Assembly (NCBI GenBank): GCA_029880665.1
Contig: JAOUNZ010000007.1
Location: forward strand, 1-15,669
Direction: 5' to 3'
Length of the DNA stretch: 15,669 bases
Origin: Candidatus Nitrosopumilus sp.
GTDB taxonomy: Archaea > Thermoproteota > Nitrososphaeria > Nitrososphaerales > Nitrosopumilaceae
This document shows positions 1-7,474 of the stretch, one piece after another. Numbering within the stretch: position 1 is the stretch's first letter; each line of letters opens with the position of its first letter. The notes under the pieces are model-generated. The model did no database searches. It saw only the letters and a program-made list of their open reading frames with translations, and was not told the origin of the DNA. Made by a program: the position numbers and the translations under genes.

Positions 1-34
1 GTGCAGCTGATGTTCCTAGAAATACAAGTTTCAT
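1..34 (-). CDS. rnz: Ribonuclease Z, N-terminal fragment (runs off window)
   Basis: Only the first 11 codons are present, reading MKLVFLGTSAA, which matches the N-terminal beta-strand and loop typical of RNase Z (tRNA 3'-processing endonuclease) of the metallo-beta-lactamase fold. RNase Z cuts tRNA precursors 3' of the discriminator base. The ATG (34-32) overlaps the TGA stop of the upstream tRNA methyltransferase in an ATGA junction, which suggests translational coupling within a tRNA-maturation operon. The zinc-binding HxHxDH motif lies outside the window, so another metallo-beta-lactamase hydrolase cannot be excluded from this fragment. The tRNA context favours RNase Z. Confidence 0.72.
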   Translation of the reverse strand, partial: MKLVFLGTSAA

Positions 35-978
35 TTAATTAAGATTGTTCTTGTCAAGCTTTTATGTCTATAAATATGATATTTTTTTAATCCACTTAAT
101 TTCAAATTATTATCTAATTCTTTTTTATACATAATTGCAATTTTTTTTCTTTGAGGTATAATAGAAAACAATTTCTTTAAAATTTCTTGAGGTTTTTCTG
201 ATGTTTTTGAAGATGTCCCATAAGGTAGATCAGTTACAATACCATCAAATTTTTCAGCCATTTTTGATAATTCCTGAAAATCAGACTGAATAACTTGTGA
301 TTTGTATCTATTTGCCTTTAGATTTTCTTTAGACATTTCACACATTTTTTCATCAAAATCTAATCCAATTGCATGAATTCCCATAGATTCTGCTTCCAAC
401 AGAGTAGTCCCTGTACCACAAAATGGATCACAAACAGTTTCATTTTTCTTTAATCCTATTAAATTAATCATCACTCTTGTTAATTTCCAATCTAATTCAT
501 GTGGATATTTTTTGATCTTTATCGGTCTATTTACTTCTTTAACTCGTTTTGAAAACCCAAAAAAGTTTTCTTCGTTGGTAAAAATAAGATAAACTGTAAT
601 GTCAGGATCTTCTAATTTTACTTTTGCATGAGAGAATTTTGATATCATATCTCCCATAGAATTTTCTAATTCAATTATATTGAATTGATTTGAGGATAAA
701 TTAATTATTCTACAAACAAACGTCTTTGCATTTTTAAGTATTTCAAAATTATCTTCATCCAAAAACAAACCTGACATCTTTCGTAATATTTGACCTGAGA
801 TCTTAACAAAAGTAGCTCGTTTTGCAATTTCTTCCCGATTAGTTTTTGATTGAACAATAACTAAATTTGATATTGTTTTAATTTTTGAAAACCTGTCATA
901 CATTTTTGATATGGCAATAATTTCGTCTGTTGCAAGTTCTAGATAATCTTTGGATAAAACAAAAAAACTTTCTGGCAT
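31..978 (-). CDS. tRNA (guanine-10-N2)-methyltransferase, THUMP type (Trm-G10/Trm11-like)
   Basis: The 315-residue protein has an N-terminal THUMP-like RNA-binding part (roughly residues 45-150) and a C-terminal Rossmann methyltransferase domain. The SAM-binding motif DPFCGTGTTLLEA is at residues 184-196, the acidic ribose-binding loop GLDFDE at about 205-210, and the catalytic amino-methyltransferase motif IV reads TDLPYG (249-254) instead of the usual D-P-P-Y-G. Archaeal members methylate N2 of G10 in tRNA, making m2G or m2,2G. Its ATG shares the TAATG junction with the prs stop, and its TGA overlaps the RNase Z start, so prs, this gene and rnz are probably one transcript. Family assignment is strong. 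The exact target base is inferred from the family and could differ. Confidence 0.86.
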   Translation of the reverse strand: MPESFFVLSKDYLELATDEIIAISKMYDRFSKIKTISNLVIVQSKTNREEIAKRATFVKISGQILRKMSGLFLDEDNFEILKNAKTFVCRIINLSSNQFNIIELENSMGDMISKFSHAKVKLEDPDITVYLIFTNEENFFGFSKRVKEVNRPIKIKKYPHELDWKLTRVMINLIGLKKNETVCDPFCGTGTTLLEAESMGIHAIGLDFDEKMCEMSKENLKANRYKSQVIQSDFQELSKMAEKFDGIVTDLPYGTSSKTSEKPQEILKKLFSIIPQRKKIAIMYKKELDNNLKLSGLKKYHIYRHKSLTRTILIK

Positions 979-1853
979 TATATTATTGCCTTTGCAATTG
1001 TGTTAGAAACATCAACTAATGACGTTTTACCTGGAATTGTGTTTGCACTAACGATACTTGTTACTCCTGATTTTTTTATCTTCTTTTCTGCATTATTCAT
1101 TAAAAGTGCATGTGTACACGCGACATACACTCTTTTACATTTTTGCTTTTTGAGAAATTGTGTAGCTTTGATTATGCTTCCTCCTGTACTTATCATATCA
1201 TCAACTAAAATAAGATCTCTTCCTGCAACTTCTATATTTTTTGTTTTAATCTCTACCTTGCCTGTTATTCTATCTCGTTTTTTTTCTAAAGCAATATAAT
1301 CTGAATTAAATTCCTTTGCAAATTCCTTTGCTCTTTCTTTTCCACCTTGATCAGGTGAGACTACAAGAGGATTTTTTAGACTCAATTTTTTAAAATATTT
1401 GGCAAGATCTGGTATTGCAGACACATTCTTTGTTTTAATAGTGAAATATTTGAAACCAATAACACTGTGAATATCTACAGCAATTATTTTTGATGCACCT
1501 ACACCTTTAAATAATTTACCTAAAACTTTCATTGTCACTATTTCCCCTGGTAAAAACTCTCTATCTTGCCTTGCATATCCCATGTATGGAATTACTGCGA
1601 TCACTTCTGAAGAAATTTCTTTTGCTTTTGAAATCAAAGATAGTGTCTGAATTAGATTTGTGTCTACAGGAGGATACATTGATTGTACTACTATAGATTT
1701 TTTCTTTGATAAAACTCCACTCAAAGTAATTTTACTTTCTCCATCAGGAAAAACTTTGACATATGATTTTATAAAATTCGCTTCTAATTTCCTTGATAAT
1801 CTTTTTGCTAAATCCTCTGATGATTTTCCTGCAATTACAGATAATTTACTCAT
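978..1853 (-). CDS. prs: Ribose-phosphate pyrophosphokinase (PRPP synthetase)
   Basis: This enzyme transfers pyrophosphate from ATP to ribose 5-phosphate, giving PRPP for nucleotide, histidine and tryptophan synthesis. Diagnostic motifs (numbered with one extra N-terminal residue) are FPDGE at 36-40, PYMGYARQDRE at 90-100 (ATP loop), the catalytic DIH at 128-130, VVSPDQGG at 165-172, and the PRPP-binding loop ILVDDMISTGGS at 216-227. At about 291 residues it fits the short archaeal class, smaller than bacterial Prs (about 315). The frame can be opened one codon upstream at a TTG (1856), but the ATG at 1853-1851 is the better start. The MscS gene ends 42 nt upstream. A weak TATA-like AAAACTTAAG lies about 26-35 nt before the ATG. 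The stop and the next start overlap as TAATG. Confidence 0.95.
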   Translation of the reverse strand: MSKLSVIAGKSSEDLAKRLSRKLEANFIKSYVKVFPDGESKITLSGVLSKKKSIVVQSMYPPVDTNLIQTLSLISKAKEISSEVIAVIPYMGYARQDREFLPGEIVTMKVLGKLFKGVGASKIIAVDIHSVIGFKYFTIKTKNVSAIPDLAKYFKKLSLKNPLVVSPDQGGKERAKEFAKEFNSDYIALEKKRDRITGKVEIKTKNIEVAGRDLILVDDMISTGGSIIKATQFLKKQKCKRVYVACTHALLMNNAEKKIKKSGVTSIVSANTIPGKTSLVDVSNTIAKAII

Positions 1854-1895
1854 CAAAAAAGCGTGATTTGAAGGGATTCTTAAGTTTTGAGAAGA

Positions 1896-3695
1896 TTAAT
1901 CCTCTCCACTACCACGACCAATATCTCCAATTCCATACTTATCTATGACTTTGGCTCTCTCATCATTGAGCTTGTTAATTTCAGATTGCTCTTGTTTTTC
2001 ATCTCCCTGATATACAGTTCTAATTGGCCATGGAATTCTAATGTCATATTTTTTGAATTCTTCGTACATAATCATCCTCATCTCAGTTTTAGTTTTGAAT
2101 TGTGCTCCGTAATCTCTTACATAAAGCCACAATGAAAAATCTAAGGATGAATCATTAAACTTGTTAAATCTAACAACAGGTTGGCTAATATCAACATGAA
2201 TATCTTTATCACATCCACAGCTTGGTTTATTATTTTCTAAATATGGGCATCGTAATTGTACAACTAGATGTCTTCCTTTATTATCTACAGTTTCTTTCAT
2301 GACACGTTTTCCAACCTTTACAAGAATTGCTGCAACTTGTTTAGGATCATTAAGATATGAAACACCTACATCCACAAGTGCTGGAACCATTTTGATTTCC
2401 TTAGAGTAATTAATAATCTGAGCACTTACTAATTGTCTTGTAGGAATTATTGCAAACGATTCATTCAGTGCATCTCGAACATATGTTACCCTTGGTGTAA
2501 TTTTATGTACATAGCCATTATACCCAGTATCAAGCTTGATACGTTCACCTTCAGAAAATATTTTGTCTTTTCGAATCAAAATATATGCAAAATAATTTTG
2601 CATTGTCTCTTGTAGTGCCAAACCAATTCCTATAGCTAAGCCCCCTGTAGCAGTAGCAAGTACTATCAAATCTATGCCCCACCAACTTACTATGCCGATA
2701 ATCACAGCACCAAAAATTCCTAAAGGTAAAATCTGAGAAATAGATTTTGGAAGATTCTTTCTTTTTCTAGTTGCATAGCCTGGCGGTCTTCCACCTGGAA
2801 CTATTGGTTCAAACCCCTCTAATCTTTTTTCTTCCCTCCATGTATCAATTGGATAAACCTCCTCTTCTTCTTGTCCTAATCTCAATTTCTTCCCAGATTG
2901 ATTATCTCCAGAAACACATTTTTCCAAATAATCTGTATATTTTGCTCTCTCAGATTTTTTCCACTCTTCAAATGGATCTTTTACTAATTGTTCATAACTC
3001 CCAATTGGCAATCCTTTAGTGGTTCTAAATTCTTCAAGGAATTTTCTTCCGTTTTCTGTTTTGAGATTATTTTCAAAGTCTTCGTCTGAAATATCATCTG
3101 GTGTTTTTTTTGGTGGAACCCATTTGAAAAATTTATGAAATAGATCACCATCATCATCAAGAAATCCTCTCATATCTTTCCAAGCTTCAAAATCTTCTCG
3201 CTCAAGATCAGATTTTGTTCGTTTTGTAATAATTATAGGAATTAGATGTGCAATCGAATACCCAATTACCAATATGTTGATTGAATTTAGAATCTTTGAA
3301 AAAGTTTCAGCAGGAGTTAAAATCCTCTCATTTTTTCCTATTATCATCTCCCCATCTGTATTTGTGACAACTAACTTCTCAGAATTTGGTAATACTTCCT
3401 CATTAAATAGATCAAAAGATTGAATGTATACATTCATGCTAGTTATCAAAATAATTGCAAAAAATGGCAAAACCCCAACTCTAACAAACCTTGAAAGATG
3501 AGGTCTTACATAGTTAAATTTTTGAGTCTTAACCCAGTTTGAAAAAAAACGATATACTAAAACAATTCCCACAATTCCAATAATCAATACTGTAAACGCA
3601 ATCTGTAATGCCTCAGATGAAGCAATTAATTGAAAAACGTTCTGAAATGCATCTGTTTGTCCTGTAACTGCTCCAATAATTTCATCTTCAGCCAT
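1896..3695 (-). CDS. MscS-family mechanosensitive ion channel with long cytoplasmic insert
   Basis: This 599-residue membrane protein carries an MscS core in its C-terminal half. A hydrophobic helix lies at about 320-340, followed by a Gly/Ala-rich pore-helix segment (ATGGLAIGIGLALQET, about 349-364), then the beta domain with GERIKLDTGYNGYV (383-396) and IPTRQLVSAQIINYS (417-431), and the conserved C-terminal IPWPIRTVY (about 553-561). Three further hydrophobic segments lie at about 32-50, 73-91 and 137-157. Between the third and the pore region sits a charged insert of about 160 residues (158-318) that small MscS lacks. Three cysteines (C483, C493, C495) cluster in the C-terminal soluble part. 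The expected role is release of solutes on hypo-osmotic shock. The gene diverges from the aminomutase gene. Family certain; gating and selectivity unknown. Confidence 0.9.
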   Translation of the reverse strand: MAEDEIIGAVTGQTDAFQNVFQLIASSEALQIAFTVLIIGIVGIVLVYRFFSNWVKTQKFNYVRPHLSRFVRVGVLPFFAIILITSMNVYIQSFDLFNEEVLPNSEKLVVTNTDGEMIIGKNERILTPAETFSKILNSINILVIGYSIAHLIPIIITKRTKSDLEREDFEAWKDMRGFLDDDGDLFHKFFKWVPPKKTPDDISDEDFENNLKTENGRKFLEEFRTTKGLPIGSYEQLVKDPFEEWKKSERAKYTDYLEKCVSGDNQSGKKLRLGQEEEEVYPIDTWREEKRLEGFEPIVPGGRPPGYATRKRKNLPKSISQILPLGIFGAVIIGIVSWWGIDLIVLATATGGLAIGIGLALQETMQNYFAYILIRKDKIFSEGERIKLDTGYNGYVHKITPRVTYVRDALNESFAIIPTRQLVSAQIINYSKEIKMVPALVDVGVSYLNDPKQVAAILVKVGKRVMKETVDNKGRHLVVQLRCPYLENNKPSCGCDKDIHVDISQPVVRFNKFNDSSLDFSLWLYVRDYGAQFKTKTEMRMIMYEEFKKYDIRIPWPIRTVYQGDEKQEQSEINKLNDERAKVIDKYGIGDIGRGSGED

Positions 3696-3830
3696 TTATA
3701 CTAATTCCTTATTTTCTAGAATACAAATGTTAACATCTATTGTTATAAATGAAAATTTTTATAAATTTAAAATTTTTTGTGCCTAAATAATTCTGTAACC
3801 TTTAACAGGGGCAAATGTATTATTTACTAA
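3696..3830. promoter_or_regulatory. Divergent promoter region between MscS channel and aminomutase genes
   Basis: This 135-nt AT-rich gap separates two divergent genes. For the plus-strand gene, cctttaacag (3799-3808) lies about 23-32 nt before the ATG and is preceded by gtaa, which fits a weak TATA box with upstream element. For the minus-strand gene, ATTTATAACA (complement of 3741-3750) lies 46-55 nt before its ATG and would give a short leader. No Shine-Dalgarno sequence precedes either start. The boxes were picked by eye in AT-rich DNA, so exact positions are uncertain. Confidence 0.4.
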
Positions 3831-5195
3831 ATGACCCATCAAACTACAGTTTGGAACAATTCACCATCTTTAAAATCATATACTTTGTCTAATTTTCGTA
3901 CTCTTCCACAAATACAGAATCTTGGTGAAGAAACTCAATTTGAAATGGAAGTTGTAGGAAATGTTTTACCATTTAAAGCAAACAATTACGTTGTTGAACA
4001 ATTAATCGATTGGAATAATATTCCCAATGATCCAATATTTGTTCTAACTTTTCCTCAAAAAGGCATGCTAAAATCAGAGCATTATGAAAAAATGGCAAAT
4101 GCTTTAAAAAATAACTTGAACAAAAACGAAATAACAGCAATTGCAAATGAAATTCGTTTACAATTAAATCCACATCCTGCAGGTCAAATGGATCTCAACG
4201 TTCCGACTTTAAAAGATGGAACCAAATTATATGGAATGCAGCACAAATACAAGGAAACTTGTCTTTTCTTTCCTAGCCAAAGTCAGACATGTCATGCATA
4301 TTGCAGCTTTTGTTTTAGGTGGCCTCAATTTGTTGGAATGGATGAAATGAAATTTGCAATGCAAGAGGGAGAACAACTTGTTCAATATGTTAGAGAGCGT
4401 CCAGAGATTTCTGATGTGCTTTTTACAGGTGGTGATCCAATGATTATGAAAGCAAAAGTTTTCTCAAAATACATTGATGTATTAATTGATGCAAAACTTC
4501 CAAATCTAAAAACAATTAGAATTGGAACAAAATCACTTGCATACTGGCCTTATAAATTTCTGACAGATTCTGATTCTCAAGAAATGTTGGATATTTTTAG
4601 AAAGGTTACTGATCATGAACTACATCTTGCATTTATGGCTCACTTTAATCATCTGAATGAATTATCAACAGATGCTGTAAAACAAGCAATAAAGGCAGTA
4701 AGGACAACTGGTGCTCAAATTAGAACCCAATCACCTCTTCTAGCGCACATTAATGATGATGCAGAGATGTGGGCAAAAATGTGGAGTAAACAGGTTCAAT
4801 TGGGATGTATTCCATATTACATGTTTGTAGTTAGAGATACTGGTGCCCAACATTACTTTGGCCTTCCACTAGTCAAAGCATATCAGATTTTCAAAAAGGC
4901 ATATTCATCAGTAAGTGGTTTAGCTAGAACCGTTCGTGGACCAAGCATGTCTGCAACTCCAGGCAAAGTGCATATTATTGGAACTGCAGATCTCAACAAT
5001 CAAAAAGTAATTGTTTTGAGATTTTTACAAGGTAGAAATCCTGCCTGGGTACAAATTCCATTTTTTGCAAAGTATGATGAAAAAGCAATTTGGTTAGACG
5101 ATTTGAAACCTGCACTTACTGAAAAATTCTTCTTTGATGAGGAGATGAAAAATTTCAAAAAGTCTAATCCACTAGATGATTATCCAGAATCTTAG
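3831..5195 (+). CDS. KamA-family radical SAM aminomutase-like enzyme (substrate uncertain)
   Basis: The 454-residue protein has the radical-SAM 4Fe-4S motif C154-x3-C158-x2-C161 (CHAYCSFCFR) and the SAM-contact motif TGGDP at 199-203. It also has several lysine 2,3-aminomutase landmarks: IRIGTKSLAYWPYKF (229-243), QSPLLAHIND (300-309) and PYYMFVVRDTGAQHYF (328-343). A lysine in PGK (K379) falls where KamA binds pyridoxal phosphate. By eye, the two Asp residues that hold the lysine side-chain ammonium in lysine 2,3-aminomutase (D293 and D330 in the clostridial enzyme) are replaced, by R335 and a serine near 372-374. A TAA directly precedes the ATG, so the start is firm. A glutamine synthetase gene follows after 72 nt. 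It is probably an amino acid 2,3-aminomutase or relative acting on something other than lysine. Family confident; substrate open. Confidence 0.82.
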   Translation: MTHQTTVWNNSPSLKSYTLSNFRTLPQIQNLGEETQFEMEVVGNVLPFKANNYVVEQLIDWNNIPNDPIFVLTFPQKGMLKSEHYEKMANALKNNLNKNEITAIANEIRLQLNPHPAGQMDLNVPTLKDGTKLYGMQHKYKETCLFFPSQSQTCHAYCSFCFRWPQFVGMDEMKFAMQEGEQLVQYVRERPEISDVLFTGGDPMIMKAKVFSKYIDVLIDAKLPNLKTIRIGTKSLAYWPYKFLTDSDSQEMLDIFRKVTDHELHLAFMAHFNHLNELSTDAVKQAIKAVRTTGAQIRTQSPLLAHINDDAEMWAKMWSKQVQLGCIPYYMFVVRDTGAQHYFGLPLVKAYQIFKKAYSSVSGLARTVRGPSMSATPGKVHIIGTADLNNQKVIVLRFLQGRNPAWVQIPFFAKYDEKAIWLDDLKPALTEKFFFDEEMKNFKKSNPLDDYPES

Positions 5196-5221
5196 AATTA
5201 ACCTGACTAACTTGACAAATC

Positions 5222-5235
5222 TATCTTACAAGATA
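5222..5235. promoter_or_regulatory. Inverted repeat upstream of glutamine synthetase (proximal to aminomutase)
   Basis: The sequence TATCTT-AC-AAGATA is a perfect 6-bp inverted repeat with a 2-nt spacer in the 72-nt gap before the glutamine synthetase gene. Its centre lies 20 nt from the centre of a second inverted repeat. It is a candidate operator for a dimeric regulator. Inference only; the AT-rich background raises the chance of coincidence. Confidence 0.35.
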
Positions 5236-5241
5236 ACATTA

Positions 5242-5255
5242 GTAAACTAATTTAC
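5242..5255. promoter_or_regulatory. Second inverted repeat upstream of glutamine synthetase
   Basis: The sequence GTAAA-CTAA-TTTAC is a 5-bp inverted repeat with a 4-nt spacer, ending 12 nt before the ATG. It sits about two helical turns from the preceding inverted repeat, so both would face the same side of the helix. No convincing TATA box is visible at the expected distance, so this gene may be read partly from the aminomutase promoter. Candidate operator, low certainty. Confidence 0.3.
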
Positions 5256-5267
5256 AAGAAATATCAA

Positions 5268-6713
5268 ATGAACTCAGATCAAGTGTTACAAACTATACAA
5301 GATGAAAACATATCATTTATTGATTTTTGGTTTGTAGATATTTTTGGTGAACTTCATAATGTTGGAATGCCTAGTTATGCAATTGACAAAAACAGTTTTG
5401 TTAACGGTCTTGAAAAGTTAGATGCAAGTTCAATTGTTGGATTCAAAGGAATAAATGATTCTGACATGATTTTAATGCCAGATCCAAATTCATTTAAAAT
5501 TCTTCCAAATGATTATGATCCTGGAAATCGAAAGAACGCAAGAATATTTTGTGATATATATGATGGCAGTACAAATAAAGAGTCAAGATATAATCGAGAT
5601 TCAAGAGGCATTGCACAAAAGGCAGTAGAGAAACTCCAAAAATTCGGATTGACTCATACTAATTGGGGTCCTGAGATTGAATTTTTTATTTTTGATGCAA
5701 TCAATGTTTATCCATCTCCCTACGCTGCAACTCATTCTGGAGGTGGATCTGGTTACTCTATTGAATCTAAAGAGTCACCTTGGGCAAAAGGAAATGTAAG
5801 TACTGCGATAGATCTTAAAGAAGGGTACTATCCATCACAACCAAAAGACACACTCAATACTTTTCGAAAAGATGTTTGTGATGATTTATATAATTATTTT
5901 GGAGTAAAAGTAGAGGCAGAACATCATGAAGTAGCTACTTCAGGTCAATGTGAAATCAATTTAGTTTATGATAAAACGATTATCATGGCAGACAATGTAA
6001 TTACAGTCAAAAATTTAGTTAAAGTTAAGGCTAAAAGAAAAAATAAAGTTGCAACTTTTATGCCTAAGCCAATTTTTGGTGATAATGCATCAGCCATGCA
6101 TACTCATCAAAGCTTATGGAATGAAAAAATCAATGTAATGTATGATAAAGATGATAATCAAGCACAAATGAGTCAAACTGGAAGATATTACATTGGTGGA
6201 ATTTTGAATCATGCATCAGCTTTATGTGCAATCTCAAACCCTACAACAAATTCCTACAAACGACTTGTTCCTGGATTTGAGGCACCTGTTAATGTTTGTT
6301 GGGGTTTAGGAAATAGATCTGCAGCAATTAGAGTTCCAATGTATAATAGAAATCAAGAAAAAAGCAAAAGAATCGAATATCGTGTACCAGATCCAACTGC
6401 AAACATCTACCTCTTAGAAGCTGCATTGTTATTAGCAGGATTAGATGGAATTAAAAATAAAATTGATCCTGGTGATCCTGTTAAAGAAAATGTGTATAAG
6501 CTTTCTTCAGAAAAGAAACGAGAATACAAAATTGGCTCCTTGCCAGTCTCTTTAAAGGACGCACTTGATTCTTTGGGCAGTGATTCAAATTTCTTAGAGG
6601 ACATTTTTACACAAGACTTTCTTAATGCATACACAGAAATAAAATACAAAGAATATACCTCGTTTGCACAAACTCCAACGGCATGGGAAGTTTCGATGTA
6701 TGCAGATGCATAA
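5268..6713 (+). CDS. glnA: Glutamine synthetase, type I
   Basis: This enzyme makes glutamine from glutamate, ammonia and ATP, the entry of ammonium into biomass. The type I signatures are all recognisable: LDASSIVGFKGI (51-62, the loop holding the ammonium-site Asp), PEIEFFIFD (135-143, metal Glu residues), EAEHHEVATSGQCEI (216-230), MHTHQSL (277-283), NPTTNSYKRLVPGFEAP (324-340, with the flap Glu), RSAAIRVP (350-357) and RIEYRVPDPTANIYL (368-382). The length of 481 is usual for dodecameric GS-I. The nucleotide-site loop reads GDNASAMHTH where most members have N-G-S-G-M-H. ENVYKLS (407-413) occupies the region of the enterobacterial adenylylation tyrosine, but no adenylyltransferase is seen here. 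The gene lies 72 nt after the KamA-like gene on the same strand, after a pair of inverted repeats. Confidence 0.93.
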   Translation: MNSDQVLQTIQDENISFIDFWFVDIFGELHNVGMPSYAIDKNSFVNGLEKLDASSIVGFKGINDSDMILMPDPNSFKILPNDYDPGNRKNARIFCDIYDGSTNKESRYNRDSRGIAQKAVEKLQKFGLTHTNWGPEIEFFIFDAINVYPSPYAATHSGGGSGYSIESKESPWAKGNVSTAIDLKEGYYPSQPKDTLNTFRKDVCDDLYNYFGVKVEAEHHEVATSGQCEINLVYDKTIIMADNVITVKNLVKVKAKRKNKVATFMPKPIFGDNASAMHTHQSLWNEKINVMYDKDDNQAQMSQTGRYYIGGILNHASALCAISNPTTNSYKRLVPGFEAPVNVCWGLGNRSAAIRVPMYNRNQEKSKRIEYRVPDPTANIYLLEAALLLAGLDGIKNKIDPGDPVKENVYKLSSEKKREYKIGSLPVSLKDALDSLGSDSNFLEDIFTQDFLNAYTEIKYKEYTSFAQTPTAWEVSMYADA

Positions 6714-6770
6714 CCATTACAAATAACAAAATCCTAAAATCAAATCCTTATGATGAAATTAACTAAAAGG

Positions 6771-6780
6771 TTTTTAAAAT
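6771..6780 (+). promoter_or_regulatory. TATA box for secreted His-N-terminal protein
   Basis: The sequence tttttaaaat lies 22-31 nt before the TTG start at 6802, the spacing expected for a leaderless or near-leaderless archaeal transcript. It supports both an independent transcript and the TTG start. Assigned by eye. Confidence 0.5.
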
Positions 6781-6801
6781 AAGATTTGTACTTTTTTAGT
6801 A

Positions 6802-7434
6802 TTGAAATTCAAAGTCTTCATATTATCTTTATTAATCACGTCATTTTTTTCTGGAGTTGCTTATGCACATACAATTGATTCTGTTGGTCCATATAGAGTA
6901 GAAATTGGTTGGATGAATGAACCTGTTGTTTCCGGAGAAACCAATGCAATTGAATTCTATGTTAGTCCACTTGAACCTGATTTAGATCTAAAAGATCAAG
7001 TTTTTAAAAACGGAATTCCGGAATTAAAAAAAACGATTAAAATCCAACTGATATATCAAGATGAAAGTATTATGCTTCCATTATCTCCTGATCATAACAT
7101 TTCAGGAAAATATTATGCATTTGTCAATCCAACTGTTTCTGGATTTTATCAAGCAAATATTTTGGGAACCATTAAAGATACACCGATCAGTCTATCAATG
7201 CATCCTCCAAAAGTCGAAGAACGCTCATACATTGAATTTCCGGAACCAACAGATCTTACATTAAATCAAATTATTGATGGTCATACTGCATTGATTTCAG
7301 ATATGCATAATTTGAAAGAATCAGTAAAAAACCTTGAAGAAAAACCCACAAACATAGAATATGTGGGTATTGGGCTAGGATCTATTGGTATCAGTATTGC
7401 AATAATTGCAATCGTAAGATCTAAACAGAAATAA
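6802..7434 (+). CDS. Secreted membrane-anchored protein with mature N-terminal histidine; candidate copper-handling protein
   Basis: The 210-residue protein starts at TTG; no other in-frame start precedes it before a TAA at 6775. Residues 1-22 form a clear signal peptide ending A-Y-A, which would leave His23 as the first mature residue. An Ig-like beta-rich ectodomain follows (about 23-150), opening with HTIDSVGPYRVEIGWMNEP, then a short charged helical stretch with coiled-coil character (about 160-183). A single transmembrane helix (about 187-206) with a basic tail anchors it facing outward. An opening G-x-Y-x-V-x-x-G-W-x-x-E-P after an N-terminal His recalls archaeal and bacterial exported proteins linked to copper handling (CopC/YtkA-like). 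I know no assigned function for this family. The copper link is inference from the N-terminal His and the organism type. Topology is confident. Confidence 0.6.
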   Translation: MKFKVFILSLLITSFFSGVAYAHTIDSVGPYRVEIGWMNEPVVSGETNAIEFYVSPLEPDLDLKDQVFKNGIPELKKTIKIQLIYQDESIMLPLSPDHNISGKYYAFVNPTVSGFYQANILGTIKDTPISLSMHPPKVEERSYIEFPEPTDLTLNQIIDGHTALISDMHNLKESVKNLEEKPTNIEYVGIGLGSIGISIAIIAIVRSKQK

Positions 7435-7474
7435 TTAGTGTTTGACATATACTATCATTTTTTAAAATTCAGTG

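Noticed and set aside
1000..1299. Plus-strand open frame opposite prs
   Set aside because: It is antisense to strongly conserved prs motifs and resembles no protein family; a shadow frame.
3720..3780. AT-rich run with several TATA-like strings as a replication origin or element
   Set aside because: Ordinary for an AT-rich divergent archaeal promoter; no origin repeats or adjacent cdc6 gene are seen.
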